Assembly (NCBI RefSeq): GCF_900156825.1
Contig: NZ_FTOV01000001.1
Location: 682,001 to 746,000, forward strand
From: Chryseobacterium gambrini
Lineage (GTDB): Bacteria; Bacteroidota; Bacteroidia; Flavobacteriales; Weeksellaceae
Length of the DNA: 64,000 nt
Direction of reading: 5' to 3'
Notes under the pieces: generated by a model
The model's input: only the letters and a program-made list of their open reading frames with translations
Databases searched by the model: none
Told to the model about the DNA's origin: nothing
Position numbers and translations under genes: made by a program
Shown here: positions 10,001 through 17,366 of the stretch, piece by piece
Layout: the number at the start of each line of letters is the position of its first letter
Position numbering within the stretch: the first letter of the stretch is position 1

Positions 10001-10643
10001 GCATTTTTTCAAGTTTGTCTCTACGGATCAGGTCTGCTCTTAGTCTTACATAGAAAAATGCAGTAACTACGACTGCTGCAATTGAGGAAAATATAATAAA
10101 GAAAACGGTAGTTCGAGAAGATTTATTAAGATCTCTGGTTTTTACAGCAAGCTGATTTTCTTCATATTGAGAGAAATCTTTTACAATCTGTCTGCATCGG
10201 TCCATATACAGCTTACTTTCTTCAATCTGCTCCTGCGTCATCATGATACCTCTTCTGCGGTTTTCTACAAAGAGCTTCATATTGGCAAGATTGGTCTCTA
10301 CATTTTTTTCCAGAAGATCCAAAAGTCTTTTTTGGTGGGGATCTGTAATTTCCAGACTTCTTGCATATTCAAAGGTTTTTGAATACTCGGAAACGCTTCT
10401 TTTAAAAGGATCCAGAAAACTTTCCTGGCCGGTAAGCTGATATCCTCTGTTTCCGGTTTCCGCATCAAGAACCGCAACCAGAATATCTTTTACCGCCGTT
10501 ACAACACGTCTGCTTTTTCCCACGCTTTCACGATGGTTCATCTGATTCTGGATGCTGAAATAGGACGCCAATGAACTTGCAATAAGGATCAGGATGGAAA
10601 ATCCTACCCCGAACTGAAGATTTCTTATAATTTTTTTCGGCAT
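7032..10643 (-). CDS. Large hybrid sensor kinase: CHASE3-HAMP-GAF-HisKA-HATPase-three receivers
   Basis: 1203 residues. Order: membrane helix (about 10-30), CHASE3-like extracytoplasmic helical domain (about 35-170), second membrane helix (about 177-200), HAMP (about 210-270), GAF (about 290-425), a Glu/Gln-rich coiled coil (about 435-530), HisKA with the phospho-acceptor His in ANMSHELRTPLNS (about 545), HATPase with NLLSNALKF and GGTGLGLSIS, then three receivers. Receivers 1 (IIEDD, LLDVQLP) and 3 (ITDDD, LMDMMMPELDG) look complete. Receiver 2 (IVEENAKH, ILDIGASRG) has only one acidic residue in the first loop and is probably weak. It is cotranscribed with CheR, CheB and two free receivers, a layout typical of non-chemotactic hybrid clusters. 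Confidence 0.93.
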   Translation of the reverse strand: MPKKIIRNLQFGVGFSILILIASSLASYFSIQNQMNHRESVGKSRRVVTAVKDILVAVLDAETGNRGYQLTGQESFLDPFKRSVSEYSKTFEYARSLEITDPHQKRLLDLLEKNVETNLANMKLFVENRRRGIMMTQEQIEESKLYMDRCRQIVKDFSQYEENQLAVKTRDLNKSSRTTVFFIIFSSIAAVVVTAFFYVRLRADLIRRDKLEKMLKAKDQEMSRRVIAIKQIANRIANGDYNQRVVDNAEDDLGELVESLNNMTESLKLSFDTINKSDWRQKGLAILNESLVGNKSVKDVAKESLHQLIEYGNCINGSIYLYDEGLLKLNVAFGLENNMKKIFEPGEGMIGQTFISEKPQVYNNLHEDDFVVTFASSTIQIYGIMLIPIFADGFIIGVLELGSTTNFEKDRVDYFVECSRNIGIALSAAKGREKEQQLLEETQAQSEELQVQHSELENLNTELEAQTQKLQASEEELKVQQEELMQANAELEERSRLLEEKNHLIAERNTEIQKKVEELALSTKYKSEFLANMSHELRTPLNSILLLSRLMAENPDENLNEDQIESAKVIQSSGSSLLTLIDEILDLAKIESGKMTLEYQDVVINDVVKDLKDLFNPVFQEKNLQFNINIDESLEKNIETDRLRVDQVLRNLLSNALKFTTKGSIDLNIKKDPKKADFIIFSVKDTGIGIAEDKQKIIFEAFQQADGSTRRKFGGTGLGLSISREIARLLGGELTLKSKVDEGSEFSLSIPVKAVPEVPQVENDQNLVEIIREDVEEIQNILDEKQTEEKETVNTLQIPENVDDDRNTIQEGDKTILIIEDDTNFAKALLKYAHLQNYKAVIEVRGDRGLAAALEYRPQAILLDVQLPVKDGWQVMDDLKSNPETKHIPVHMMSALHVKNESLMKGAIDFISKPVAFDQMTDVFRKIEEALKKGPQKVLIVEENAKHASALSYFLSNFNISLSVENNVEDSVKALTANHVDCVILDIGASRGNEYEIIESIKSYEGLENLPIIIFTERNLSKSEELKIKQYADSIVVKTAHSYQRILDEVGLFLHLVEEKNNSIENVRSKTMGSLTEVLSGKKILITDDDVRNIFSLTKALEKYKVEVVVAMDGNHAIQQIKENPDVDVILMDMMMPELDGYEAIKEIRKMPKFKRLPIIAITAKSMIGEREKCITAGASDYISKPVDIDQLLSLLRVWLYES

Positions 10644-10649
10644 GGAAAA

Positions 10650-12122
10650 TTAATTTAAAGGTAAAGTGAAATAAAATGTAGATCCTTCATCTACTTTGCT
10701 GGAAACCCCGATATTTCCGTGGTGCTGCTTTATAATTTCTGAACAGATAAAGAGACCGATCCCCATTCCCTGAAACTGGAGTGAGGATTCTTCCACACGG
10801 TAAAATTTATTGAAAACAGCTTCCTGCTTAAAATCCGGAATTCCTATTCCGAAATCTGTAACACTTACTCTTACTTCCTGCTCTTCTTCGTCTACAAAAG
10901 TAGTTACAATCACCTGATTGTTTTGAGGTGAATATTTTATAGCGTTCGTTAAAAAGTTAATGAGAACCTGCTCGATACGGATTGCGTCCAGCGGAATAAG
11001 AATGTCGGGTTTAATTCCGTCGCGCTTGATTTTCACTCTGCTTTCGTGCGTCTGCACAATTGTATCGATTGCGTTGCTGATAACGTTTTCGAGATTTACA
11101 GGTTTTTTAGTGATTTTCAGTTTTCCGTTTTCAATTTTGGAAACGTCAAGAAGATCTGTAATTAAAGTATTCAGTTTTTCGATCTGATCCTGTACTTTGG
11201 TCAGGAAGCCGGCTTCTGCGCTTTCTTTATCGAGTTTTAATTTTCTTTCCAATAACTGTACATAAGCTTTAATGCTTGTTAAAGGAGTTTTGAGTTCATG
11301 GCTTGCAATACTCAGGAATTCATCCTTTTCTTTCTCTACTTTTTTCTGATCGTCGATATCTGTAAAGGTTCCTACCCAGTTTTTGATCGCATTTTCTTCG
11401 TAGACGGGAGTCACGCGTAAAAGATGATAGCGGAAATCGCCCGTTTCTCTATTTTTTATTCTGATTTCAAGATCCAGGGATTTTCCTTTCTTTCTGCATC
11501 GTTCAAATTCTTCCTGAATATTGTCATCATCGGGATGGGTCTCGGGAAAATTTTTCTCAGAATCTGAGTAATCATACCATTTACCATTTACAAAATCTAC
11601 AATTCCGTTTTCATTAAGGGTAAAAGCAATCTGAGGAAGAGATTCAAGCATTAAGTGAAAATGATCAATCTGCGACTTCATGGTCACCTGAGATTCTCTT
11701 CTTCCTTTTACTTCGAGTTCCAGGCTCTGCTGCGTTTTTTTCATCGCAATATTCTGTTCCTGCAGGTTGTAGAAAGTTTTCACTTTCAGCATCAGAATTT
11801 CCGGATCCACCGGTTTTGTTACATAATCTTTCCCTCCGGAAGCGTAGCCGCGTGTGATAAATCTTTTCTCGGTATTTACAGCAGAAAGAAAAACAATGGG
11901 AACTTCTTTTGTTTTGCTGTATCCTGCTAAAGTTTCCGCCACTTCAAAGCCATCCATATCCGGCATTTGAACATCCAAAATAATCAGTGCGTAATCATTT
12001 TTTAAGGCCTTCATCAGCGCTTCTTCACCGGAATCTGCAGTATCTACCTGAAAATCTTTGGATTCGAGTAATTTTTTGAGTGAATAGAGATTACTTTGGT
12101 TGTCATCAACAATTAAGATCAT
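10650..12122 (-). CDS. Receiver-PAS-histidine kinase
   Basis: 490 residues, first gene of the minus-strand signalling operon. An N-terminal receiver (DDNQSN; acceptor Asp in ILDVQMPDMDG; Lys in TKPVD near 103) is followed by a short coiled coil (about 118-145), a PAS domain (about 150-260), HisKA with the His in SIASHELKTPLTS (about 272), and a HATPase domain with NFLTNAIKY and GMGIGLFI. No membrane segment is visible, so it is probably cytoplasmic and responds to phosphate from another kinase and/or to a PAS ligand. The next gene follows after only 6 nt. Confidence 0.92.
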   Translation of the reverse strand: MILIVDDNQSNLYSLKKLLESKDFQVDTADSGEEALMKALKNDYALIILDVQMPDMDGFEVAETLAGYSKTKEVPIVFLSAVNTEKRFITRGYASGGKDYVTKPVDPEILMLKVKTFYNLQEQNIAMKKTQQSLELEVKGRRESQVTMKSQIDHFHLMLESLPQIAFTLNENGIVDFVNGKWYDYSDSEKNFPETHPDDDNIQEEFERCRKKGKSLDLEIRIKNRETGDFRYHLLRVTPVYEENAIKNWVGTFTDIDDQKKVEKEKDEFLSIASHELKTPLTSIKAYVQLLERKLKLDKESAEAGFLTKVQDQIEKLNTLITDLLDVSKIENGKLKITKKPVNLENVISNAIDTIVQTHESRVKIKRDGIKPDILIPLDAIRIEQVLINFLTNAIKYSPQNNQVIVTTFVDEEEQEVRVSVTDFGIGIPDFKQEAVFNKFYRVEESSLQFQGMGIGLFICSEIIKQHHGNIGVSSKVDEGSTFYFTLPLN

Positions 12123-12163
12123 ATAAACTTTAAATCAATAATTAATTATATTTACTTCAGCTT

Positions 12164-12171
12164 CAAAAATA
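12164..12171 (-). promoter_or_regulatory. Possible -7 box of the signalling operon
   Basis: Read on the minus strand this is TATTTTTG, matching the Bacteroidota -7 consensus TAnnTTTG, 42 nt upstream of the kinase start codon. No good -33 TTG lies at the usual distance, so the call is tentative. Confidence 0.35.
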
Positions 12172-12469
12172 CTCACAATATTTCGAAAAACAGGAATTTT
12201 TTACCTATTATCAAAACACATACCACAATAGTGGAAAAAAATTTTGTGATGCTCATTTTTTTACAAAAAATTTTAAAAATTTTTTCTTTCTTCAATTCAG
12301 TGATTTAAGAGTAAAATTTTAACCACATACCACGTTTTTAGTTAAAATTTTAATCTAAAAAAATTATTCACGGCACAGTGTTTGAATACAGGATAGTAAC
12401 ACTTTTTCACTTAAATATATTTTTCAAAATTAACCCACGTTTTATTGCGTGGGTTTGTTTTATTGTTCT

Positions 12470-12477
12470 TATATTTG
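12470..12477 (+). promoter_or_regulatory. -7 promoter box of the small RNA candidate
   Basis: TATATTTG matches TAnnTTTG and lies 10 nt before the conserved RNA block. A TTG at 12445-12447 is 22 nt upstream, inside a small inverted repeat (12432-12439 with 12448-12455). Confidence 0.5.
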
Positions 12478-12483
12478 CATCGA

Positions 12484-12554
12484 ATTTCTCATGTTTAATT
12501 TGAGTTTTCATGGTTATTAGTTTTTATCCCCGCCGAAAGTCGGGGATTTTTTTA
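12484..12554 (+). ncRNA. Candidate small RNA or nine-codon leader ORF, copy 1
   Basis: The block 12488-12529 is identical over 42 nt to 55804-55845. It contains a small stem CTCA/TGAG (12488-12491 with the TGAG of TTTGAG), and a complete mini-ORF, ATG at 12491 to TAG, encoding MFNLSFHGY. It runs straight into a terminator stem (ATCCCCG/CGGGGAT) and seven T. In the other copy the terminator stem has a different sequence but the same position and role, so the structure is kept while bases changed. Whether the product is an RNA, a peptide or both cannot be decided here. Confidence 0.6.
12526..12553 (+). terminator. Terminator of small RNA copy 1
   Basis: A 7-bp stem (12526-12532 with 12541-12547) around an 8-nt loop, followed by T7. 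Confidence 0.75.
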
Positions 12555-12695
12555 TGAATTTTATTCAGCCTGTTTCACTTTTTTTAAGTGGCTTATTTTC
12601 TGAATATTATTCTTAAAATTAACTATTATGTTGAAAAAAATAAAGATGATGGCACAACTTGTGATATAGATAAGACACACTTAAAATCATTAGAT

Positions 12696-13127
12696 ATGTC
12701 GATACAAATACAAGTTGCCCGATGCACGCAATGCAAAGGTTATACTTCCGCTGCCCCGCTTGAACAGAAACATAATAATCATCCTGATATCATTGATCAT
12801 TTTTTCTATCACGGAGAACCCGCGTTTACACTGGACCAGAAAACTTTTGAAAAATTCAGAAATTTAGAAAATACAGAAGTAACAGTAATGGATCTTCATG
12901 AGCATGAAAAAAATGACCATCAACATTGCAACTGTATAAAAAAGCCTGCTCAAAAGACAGCGCATTCTCAAAAAGAAATTTTCAGCCTGCCTAAAAATCC
13001 TTTTGCAGCTGAAAAACATGAAATGGATAACGAGATTTATTTTAAAGATCTGTATTACACGTATAATAATTTTCACGGCATAAGTTCTGCCAATCATTAT
13101 GGGAATTCCGGTAGAAAATTCCGTTAA
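12696..13127 (+). CDS. Protein of unknown function, His/Lys-rich
   Basis: About 143 residues from the ATG at 12696 (MSIQIQVARC); the frame extends back to 12588, but that part is Lys/Ile-rich and overlaps the spacer after the small RNA terminator. The sequence has a CTQCKG pair near the N-terminus, a NHPDIIDHFFYHGEP stretch and a later HEHEKNDHQHCNC cluster, which could bind metal. There is no signal peptide or membrane helix. I do not recognise the family. It stands alone, converging on the AraC gene with a shared hairpin. Confidence 0.55.
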   Translation: MSIQIQVARCTQCKGYTSAAPLEQKHNNHPDIIDHFFYHGEPAFTLDQKTFEKFRNLENTEVTVMDLHEHEKNDHQHCNCIKKPAQKTAHSQKEIFSLPKNPFAAEKHEMDNEIYFKDLYYTYNNFHGISSANHYGNSGRKFR

Positions 13128-13164
13128 TGAGATTATAATATTACAACCTAAATTTCTTCATATT

Positions 13165-13217
13165 AAAGAAGTATTTAAGAGGGTAAGTTACAGACTTATG
13201 CTTTTAAATACTTCTTT
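13165..13217. terminator. Bidirectional hairpin between converging genes
   Basis: A perfect 14-bp stem AAAGAAGTATTTAA (13165-13178) with 13204-13217, and a small inner GTAAG/CTTAT pair. A- and T-rich flanks allow it to work on both strands. Confidence 0.6.
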
Positions 13218-13238
13218 TGCTATTATGATGACTTAAAA

Positions 13239-14117
13239 TCATTCGATTAAAAAATTAAATTCCTTTCTGTATTGCGAAGGACTTTTCTGAATGTATTCCT
13301 TAAAAGTTTTGTTGAAGTAACTGAAGTTGTTGAAACCCGATTCAAAACACACTTCTGTAATGCTCAAAGGCTGTTCTGCAAGAAGCTTTAACGAATGGGT
13401 AATTCTGTATTCGTTGACAAACTGTGTGAAGGTTTTATTGGTGATTTTTTTAAAGTAGCGGCAAAAAGAAGGTACTCTCATATTGGCAAGATCTGCAACC
13501 TGCTCTAAAGTGATCTGTTCTTTAAAATGATCTTTCACATAATTAAAAATAAGATTGATTCTTTCATTATCCTCCACCTGAGTCTGAAGGTAATATTTTC
13601 CGGCATTCAGAATTCTGTAATCCGGGGTTGAAGCCAAAGCATCCAGAATCTCCAGAAATTTCACCAGTTTTTCTAAGGATGAAGATTCGTGCATTGCTAC
13701 AATTTTCTGTCCTATTTGTTTTTTGATATTTTCCGAAAAAACAATTCCTGCTTTTGATTTTTCCAGCAGAGCTGAAATTTTCTGCATTTCAGGAAGTTCA
13801 AAGAAATTTTCTCCCAAAAAATCAGGCTTGAACTGAATTACCATCTCATAATCGTTATTGGTATTTTCATTCGTCATTCCGCAGTGCGGCAGATTACTTC
13901 CCATAAGCACAAGATCTCCGTCGGAAAAGTAAGAAATATTACTTCCGATCTGTCTTTTTCCGGAACCTCCACAAACGAAAATCAGTTCAATTTCAGGATG
14001 ATAATGCCATACATGAGACTTTATATTTTCGTTACGAAGAAATTTAAGACTTGTAAAACTACTTCCGATATTGGGTTTTACGGCTTCAAAAGCCGGATGG
14101 GAATGCTTCATAGTCAA
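13239..14117 (-). CDS. AraC-family transcriptional regulator
   Basis: 292 residues (293 codons). The N-terminal half is a cupin-type sensing domain (KSHVWHYHPEIELIFVCGGSG; GDLVLMGSNLPHCG). The C-terminal 100 residues form the double helix-turn-helix of AraC/XylS (DLANMRVPSFCRYFKKIT; CFESGFNNFSYFNKTF; SPSQYRKEF at the end). The start could be the first or second Met (14117 or 14111). The cupin domain suggests a sugar or small organic ligand; the target is unknown. No linked metabolic genes are present. Confidence 0.9.
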   Translation of the reverse strand: MTMKHSHPAFEAVKPNIGSSFTSLKFLRNENIKSHVWHYHPEIELIFVCGGSGKRQIGSNISYFSDGDLVLMGSNLPHCGMTNENTNNDYEMVIQFKPDFLGENFFELPEMQKISALLEKSKAGIVFSENIKKQIGQKIVAMHESSSLEKLVKFLEILDALASTPDYRILNAGKYYLQTQVEDNERINLIFNYVKDHFKEQITLEQVADLANMRVPSFCRYFKKITNKTFTQFVNEYRITHSLKLLAEQPLSITEVCFESGFNNFSYFNKTFKEYIQKSPSQYRKEFNFLIE

Positions 14118-14229
14118 TAATTAAAATTCATATACAAAATTAACAAATATTAATCTATAAATAAAATTTAGAGTTAAAATAATACATAAATATGAAAATT
14201 ATATGGTAGCATACTGTTTACCAAGCATC

Positions 14230-14237
14230 TAAATTTG
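14230..14237 (+). promoter_or_regulatory. -7 box of the secreted protein gene
   Basis: TAAATTTG matches TAnnTTTG, 35 nt before the start codon at 14273. No clear -33 element is found. Confidence 0.45.
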
Positions 14238-14272
14238 CAATATAAATAACTGATAATAAAAATCTTATCATT

Positions 14273-14869
14273 ATGAAAAAATTATTTCAATCCGTTTTTA
14301 TAGCAGGACTTCTGTTTGTTTCTGCAGATGCAATGGCTAAAGACAAAGATTTTTCCCTTTCTTTCGGAACATCTACATCCAAAACGGTACGTTTTGAAGT
14401 GAGCAACGCCAAAAATATATCGTTGGTTATTTACAATGATTCTTATGGCGAACTTTATTCCGAAAGGCTTGAAAATGAAGATTCAGTGATAAAGACTTAC
14501 AATCTGGAGGATTTGGCAGAGGGAACTTATTACCTTATTGCAGAATCTGAGCAAAAGATTGAAAAATATAAGATAAAGATTAGTGATGACAATAAGGCTG
14601 AAATTGAAAAAACGCCTTTTGCCATCATCAGCAAACCGGAATTTAGTATTTCTGATCATGTTGTTAAGCTGCACATTGCAAATCTGAAGAATAAGGTAAG
14701 AATTTCTGTAACAGACTATTCCGGAAACACTTACTATTCTTCAACAAAGGAGGGGGAAAATGGTGAGCTGAACATGACTTTTGATCTCGATCCTAAAACT
14801 GCAGATCAATACATCATCAGTATTGAAGAAAATGGCAATACATTTAACAGAACAATCGCCTTGAGATAA
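14273..14869 (+). CDS. Secreted protein of unknown function
   Basis: 198 residues with a clear signal peptide (MKKLFQSVFIAGLLFVSADAMA, cleavage after about 22). The mature part looks all-beta and contains two similar units (roughly 24-105 and 110-198), each with a run like ISLVIYNDSYGELYSE or VRISVTDYSGNTYYSS and later YYLIAES or YIISIEENG. This suggests two immunoglobulin-like or propeptide-like beta domains, similar in style to Por-secretion C-terminal domains, but the family is not certain. Single gene with its own promoter box and terminator. Confidence 0.75.
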   Translation: MKKLFQSVFIAGLLFVSADAMAKDKDFSLSFGTSTSKTVRFEVSNAKNISLVIYNDSYGELYSERLENEDSVIKTYNLEDLAEGTYYLIAESEQKIEKYKIKISDDNKAEIEKTPFAIISKPEFSISDHVVKLHIANLKNKVRISVTDYSGNTYYSSTKEGENGELNMTFDLDPKTADQYIISIEENGNTFNRTIALR

Positions 14870-14930
14870 GAGATTCTATACATTCCCGTATTTATATCGG
14901 AATTAAAATTTTACGTACAATTAGTTTATT

Positions 14931-14982
14931 AAGGCAGCTTTTCTTTTTTAAATCACGGAGAAATGGCTGCCTTAATTTTTTT
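14931..14982 (+). terminator. Probable terminator of the secreted protein gene
   Basis: AAGGCAGC (14931-14938) pairs with GCTGCCTT (14966-14973) across a 27-nt loop and is followed by AATTTTTTT. Confidence 0.6.
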
Positions 14983-15043
14983 GAAATTATCTTACTGATA
15001 CAAAGCCGTTTTTGAAATTTATACCAAAAACCTTAAAAATTAT

Positions 15044-15074
15044 TTTGCAGAAAATAAAAATAGTTCTATATTTG
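15044..15074 (+). promoter_or_regulatory. Promoter of tRNA-Ser
   Basis: TTTG (15044-15047), a 19-nt spacer and TATATTTG (15067-15074) fit the Bacteroidota housekeeping consensus exactly. The tRNA begins 35 nt further on. Confidence 0.8.
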
Positions 15075-15108
15075 CACCACTGAAAACAACGATATAATCG
15101 GAGTTTCT

Positions 15109-15196
15109 GGAGAGTTGGCAGAGTGGTCGATTGCGGCAGTCTTGAAAACTGTTGACTGTAACAGGTCCGGGGGTTCGAATCCCTCACTCTCCGCCA
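15109..15196 (+). tRNA. tRNA-Ser (anticodon TGA)
   Basis: 88 nt including the encoded CCA. The acceptor arms are GGAGAGT and ACTCTCC, the anticodon loop is CTTGAAA with anticodon TGA, a long variable arm follows, and the T-loop reads GGTTCGAATCC. The 3' end is the integration site of the element that follows: its last 17 nt before the final CA recur at 54525-54541. Confidence 0.95.
15178..15194. other. attL (left attachment core)
   Basis: AATCCCTCACTCTCCGC, identical to 54525-54541. It covers the T-arm and acceptor end of the tRNA, so integration keeps the tRNA intact. Confidence 0.88.
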
Positions 15197-15218
15197 GGTT
15201 AGAAACCAAAATAAGCTA

Positions 15219-15256
15219 AAACGCTGTAAACATCAATGTTTACAGCGTTTTTTTGT
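15219..15256 (+). terminator. Terminator after tRNA-Ser, brought by the element
   Basis: A perfect 15-bp stem AAACGCTGTAAACAT (15219-15233) with 15236-15250 and a run of T. Confidence 0.85.
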
Positions 15257-15285
15257 TTTAGCGCAGTATCAAAAAAATTCAAAAT

Positions 15286-15347
15286 AGGTCACGATTTATA
15301 TGTCCTATTTCGTGTCCCATTCAAAAAATCACAAAAATGGGTCACGA
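15286..15347. promoter_or_regulatory. Candidate recombinase arm-type sites
   Basis: Three related 9-mers: AGGTCACGA (15286-15294), TCGTGTCCC (15310-15318, inverted, reading GGGACACGA) and GGGTCACGA (15339-15347). They lie between the attachment core and the integrase gene, where tyrosine recombinases and excision factors usually bind. Binding is inferred. Confidence 0.45.
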
Positions 15348-15448
15348 AAAATCAAGGAAAGCCCGACCAGTAGGCAGTCTAACGATTGTACATCTTGCAA
15401 AAAGTGGTAACAAAAAGTAAATTATTAACCCATTAAAGTTATCACACA

Positions 15449-16669
15449 ATGAACAAAACATTTAACCTGTTATTCTTTATCAAAAAGAATAAAATCAGAA
15501 CAAACGGAACCGCTCCCATCTACTTACGAATCACGATAGACGGCAAGGCAGCAGACATTGCTGCTAAAAGGTATATTGATCCTAAGAAATGGGATGTTAA
15601 AGCACACAAGGCACTAGGCAATTCGCAAGAAGCCAAAACACTGAACCTCTATCTTAAAACTTTGGAACAGAAAGTTTACGATTTCCACTACTTGATGCTG
15701 AAAGAAGAAAACTTTGTAACAGCAGAGAGTTTAAAATCTAAACTGCTTGGAACTGATATTGAGCAAAGAATGATTATTCCGATATTCCAAGAGCATAATG
15801 ACAAAGTGGAAGCCCTGGTCGGTCAGGATTTTGCTCCAGGAACATTGGAGCGCTATAAAACACCTCTAAAGCATACCCAGGAATTTATTAATTGGAAATA
15901 CAAAGTTTCTGATATTGACATCACGCAAATCGATCACGGTTTTATCAGCGATTATGACTTCTGGCTGCGCAGTGTGCGTAAATGTGCAAACAATACAGCC
16001 GTCAAATACCTCAAAAATTTCAAAAAGATCATTCGTTTGTGTATGGCGCACGGTTGGATCACCAAAGATCCTTTTCTGGGCTACAAAGCAAAGATTAAAG
16101 CTGTGGAACGCCCTTATCTTACCAAAGAAGAGATCCAGATGATCTATGAAAAGGAATTTACATCAGATCGATTGAACCAGGTTCGCGATATCTTTCTCTT
16201 TAGCTGTTATACAGGTCTGGCCTATGTGGATGTCAAGCAATTGTCAAAATCTAACATCACTATTGGGATTGATGGGGACCAATGGATTTTTACCCACCGT
16301 CAAAAAACCGACACCTCAACTAGAGTTCCGTTATTGCCGTTGGCTCAAGAAATAGTTTTAAAATATGAAAACCATCCACAGTGTGTGAATTCAGATGTAC
16401 TGTTTCCTGTTCTCAGCAATCAGAAAATGAATGTGTATCTGAAAGAAATTGCGAGCGTTTGTGGAATCAATAAAGATTTGACGTTCCATATTGCTAGACA
16501 CACATTTGCCACTAGTGTAACTTTGTCCAATGGTGTTCCCATTGAAAGTGTGAGTAAAATGCTTGGACATACGAATATTAAGACTACTCAGCATTATGCG
16601 AAGATTTTGGATAAGAAAGTGAGTGATGCTATGGCGGTTTTAAGGAGTAAATTTAATGTGAAAAAATAA
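15449..16669 (+). CDS. Tyrosine-type site-specific integrase
   Basis: 406 residues. An N-terminal arm-binding domain (about 1-95, FFIKKNKIRTNGTAPIYLRI), a SAM-like core-binding domain (about 110-210) and a catalytic domain follow. Catalytic residues seen are HIARHTF (H-x-x-R, about 346-350), LGHTNIKTTQHY (His about 373, nucleophile Tyr about 382). The usual first Arg is replaced in CYTGLAYVDV, as is known for IntDOT-type recombinases of Bacteroidota, so this is not evidence of inactivation. It should integrate and excise the element at the tRNA-Ser 3' end. It sits 255 nt from attL and has its own terminator. Confidence 0.93.
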   Translation: MNKTFNLLFFIKKNKIRTNGTAPIYLRITIDGKAADIAAKRYIDPKKWDVKAHKALGNSQEAKTLNLYLKTLEQKVYDFHYLMLKEENFVTAESLKSKLLGTDIEQRMIIPIFQEHNDKVEALVGQDFAPGTLERYKTPLKHTQEFINWKYKVSDIDITQIDHGFISDYDFWLRSVRKCANNTAVKYLKNFKKIIRLCMAHGWITKDPFLGYKAKIKAVERPYLTKEEIQMIYEKEFTSDRLNQVRDIFLFSCYTGLAYVDVKQLSKSNITIGIDGDQWIFTHRQKTDTSTRVPLLPLAQEIVLKYENHPQCVNSDVLFPVLSNQKMNVYLKEIASVCGINKDLTFHIARHTFATSVTLSNGVPIESVSKMLGHTNIKTTQHYAKILDKKVSDAMAVLRSKFNVKK

Positions 16670-16689
16670 ACAATAATTAATAATGAAAC

Positions 16690-16724
16690 AAACATACCAA
16701 CAAAAGTTGGAATGTTTATTTTTA
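16690..16724 (+). terminator. Terminator of the integrase gene
   Basis: AAACATaCCAAC (16690-16701), loop AAAA, GTTGGaATGTTT (16706-16717), one internal mismatch, then ATTTTT. Confidence 0.65.
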
Positions 16725-16770
16725 ATAACTTAAAACTTAAGAAGTTGCCAATTTAGTTTTATTTTTTCAT

Positions 16771-17364
16771 TTATATGTATTTATCTATTTTTTCAATAAT
16801 TGATTTTCTATGTGCAATACCACACATAAATATAGCTTTATTAAATTCAGTCTTTTTACAGTACGAATAAATATTTCGTAGCATTGAATTTTCATATGCG
16901 TTAATAGATTCAATAGCATTTTTATTTAACTGACTATTATTTAAAATATTATTTTCTAATATTCGTGTATTTTCTTGTAGTTCAATGCTTTCGTCACTAT
17001 TTAGAAATTGAAAGCCTCGTTTTGATGCCGATGTATTGAAGTTCTCAAGCTTTTCCTGCAGTTCTTTAGTTTCACAAACTAAATTATATTTCTTTTCAAA
17101 TGCATCAGATAAGCCAAAATCAAGTACAGGTATATATTCAAATGTAGATATGTAATTGTATTTTTGAATAGCATTGATTTCCAATTTTTTATGGTAGATT
17201 CCAAATTCTGAAAATAAATGACCTTGATAATTAGAGTATGTTTCACATAAAGCTTCTAGAAAAATAATCTCAGGATTTATTTTTTCTATAATTTTGCATA
17301 ACTCATTACCATTGCAGTTACCATTCTCATTATGTGTTATGCTGATGAAAATGATATTATGCAT
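16771..17364 (-). CDS. Possible TraB/ChaN-like protein
   Basis: 197 residues from MHNIIFISITHNENG, whose start at 17364 lies just after the stop of the upstream peptidase gene; an in-frame start at 17388 would overlap that gene. Features: an N-terminal beta strand followed by His (SITHN), INPEIIFLEAL near 30-40, a helical middle, NSMLRNIYSYCKK, and IFMCGIAHRKSIIEKI at the C-terminus. This order (strand-His, P-x-hh-h-E, helix with mR, then hhGxxH) resembles TraB/PrgY/TIKI- or ChaN-like folds, which include metal-dependent hydrolases. The assignment is by eye and weak. It forms a pair with the secreted peptidase gene. Confidence 0.5.
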   Translation of the reverse strand: MHNIIFISITHNENGNCNGNELCKIIEKINPEIIFLEALCETYSNYQGHLFSEFGIYHKKLEINAIQKYNYISTFEYIPVLDFGLSDAFEKKYNLVCETKELQEKLENFNTSASKRGFQFLNSDESIELQENTRILENNILNNSQLNKNAIESINAYENSMLRNIYSYCKKTEFNKAIFMCGIAHRKSIIEKIDKYI

Positions 17365-17366
17365 AA

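Noticed and set aside
12432..12455. Terminator of an upstream plus-strand gene
   Set aside because: No plus-strand gene precedes it, and it overlaps the promoter region of the small RNA candidate.
15449..16669. Integrase inactive because the first catalytic Arg is absent
   Set aside because: The CYTGLAY form is usual in IntDOT-type recombinases of Bacteroidota, and the remaining catalytic residues are present.
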